Positions 63,469 through 64,000 of a DNA stretch of 64,000 bases are shown here, one piece after another (the stretch's first letter is position 1; the number at the start of each line of letters is the position of its first letter). The notes under the pieces are model-generated. The model saw only the letters and a list, made by a program, of their open reading frames with translations. It was not told where the DNA came from and did not search any database. Made by a program: the position numbers and the translations under genes. The stretch covers positions 84,266 through 148,265 of the forward strand of contig JALGZK010000001.1 in the NCBI GenBank assembly GCA_025774935.1, written 5' to 3'. This DNA comes from a bacterium. Its GTDB lineage: Bacteria > Joyebacterota > Joyebacteria > Joyebacterales > Joyebacteraceae.

Positions 63469-64000
63469 ATGCAGCACGACATCGCAAACGCGGACCTGGC
63501 GCGGGCGGGCCGCGACAGGACGGATTGGGCGTCCCAGAGCATGCCGGTCCTCCGGAGCATCCGGGAGCGCTTCGCGCGGGAGAGACCCCTCGAGGGCGCC
63601 GCGATCGCCGGGTGCATGCACATGACGACCGAGACGGCCAACCTCGCTATCGCCCTCAAGGCGGGTGGCGCGCGCGTCGCTCTCTGCGCGTCGAACCCGC
63701 TCTCGACACAGGACGACGTGACGGCGCACCTCGTGGTCGACCACGGGATTCCTGTCTTCGCCGTTCGCGGAGAGGACAACGAGCGGTACTACAACCACAT
63801 CCGCGCGGTCCTCGACACCGTCCCCACGATCACCCTGGACGACGGCGCCGACCTCGTGTCGACGATCCACACCGAGAAGACGGACCTCATCCCGAATCTC
63901 CTCGGCAGCATGGAGGAGACGACGACGGGCGTGATCCGTCTCCGCGCTATGCAGAAGGACGGGGCGCTCAAGGTCCCCGTGATCGCCGTGAACGACGCGG
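63469..64000 (+). CDS. ahcY: Adenosylhomocysteinase, 5' part
   Basis: The first 177 residues of S-adenosylhomocysteine hydrolase, cut by the window end. HDIANADLARAGRDRTDWAS, MPVLRSIRERF, GAAIAGCMHMTTETANLAIAL and LCASNPLSTQDDVTAHL are family blocks, and IHTEKTDLIPNLLGSMEETTTG leads toward the NAD-binding domain. The ATG has GAGGAG five bases upstream; a GTG overlapping the metK stop codon is an alternative. It recycles the SAH made by the methyltransferases. Confidence 0.93.
   Translation, partial: MQHDIANADLARAGRDRTDWASQSMPVLRSIRERFARERPLEGAAIAGCMHMTTETANLAIALKAGGARVALCASNPLSTQDDVTAHLVVDHGIPVFAVRGEDNERYYNHIRAVLDTVPTITLDDGADLVSTIHTEKTDLIPNLLGSMEETTTGVIRLRAMQKDGALKVPVIAVNDA

Overview
The window is a gene-dense, high-GC bacterial chromosome segment. 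About 81 protein genes fill it, all but two on the + strand, with short gaps, many 1-4 base start/stop overlaps and frequent GTG or TTG starts. A complete Kdo route (kdsD, kdsA, kdsC, kdsB), lptC/lptB and many lipobox lipoproteins indicate a Gram-negative envelope. A mannose-family PTS with HPr, Enzyme I and HPr kinase, rpoN, a direct GlnRS and many Fe-S proteins fit an uncultured, probably anaerobic lineage, for example the FCB-superphylum surroundings of Eisenbacteria, Krumholzibacteriota or Latescibacterota. The phylum is an inference from gene content only. I saw no rRNA, tRNA, CRISPR array, insertion sequence, prophage or integrase.

Layout. 1-12.5 kb holds small accessory and housekeeping genes: methyltransferase, DUF302, GYD, SEC-C, GyrI-like, lipoproteins, a ferritin-like protein, an arginase-fold enzyme, a PliI-like lipoprotein, an SLC13 transporter, a TrmO-like protein, cupin, molbindin, an alkyltransferase-like protein and an M20 peptidase. 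12.5-17.4 kb is the most striking part. It carries hgcA-hgcB (mercury methylation), with an HgcB that has an unusual tail of three vicinal-cysteine clusters. Next comes a rhodanese-like lipoprotein whose catalytic cysteine codon is UGA, followed by a SECIS-like hairpin (candidate selenoprotein). Then follow a cysteine-rich Fe-S protein and, further on, a DsrE-domain protein resembling the C-terminal half of the selenium-linked YedF.

17.4-41 kb holds glnS, small kinases and methyltransferases, PhzF, an amidohydrolase, an Aquifex-type aconitase, and a redox island (ferredoxin-like protein, glutaredoxin, FTR-beta/rubredoxin fusion, Fe-S protein). It also holds Ogt, a YihY-type protein, a secreted nickel SOD, rpiA, a caspase-like protein, a HAD dehalogenase, a DUF1028 protein, a hybrid histidine kinase and a convergent EamA permease.

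41-64 kb is core metabolism: rplU-rpmA, an UlaG-like hydrolase, kdsB-pyrG-kdsA-kdsC-kdsD, lptC-lptB-rpoN, a stand-alone lipoyl-like domain with lipA, hpf, and hprK-PTS IIA-IIB-GH57-IIC-IID-HPr-EI. It ends with PGI/PMI, a sugar nucleotidyltransferase, metK and the 5' part of ahcY. Sugar uptake, glycan remodelling and sugar-nucleotide supply therefore sit beside Kdo/LPS export and the regulators HprK and sigma-54. metK and ahcY form the methyl-cycle pair.
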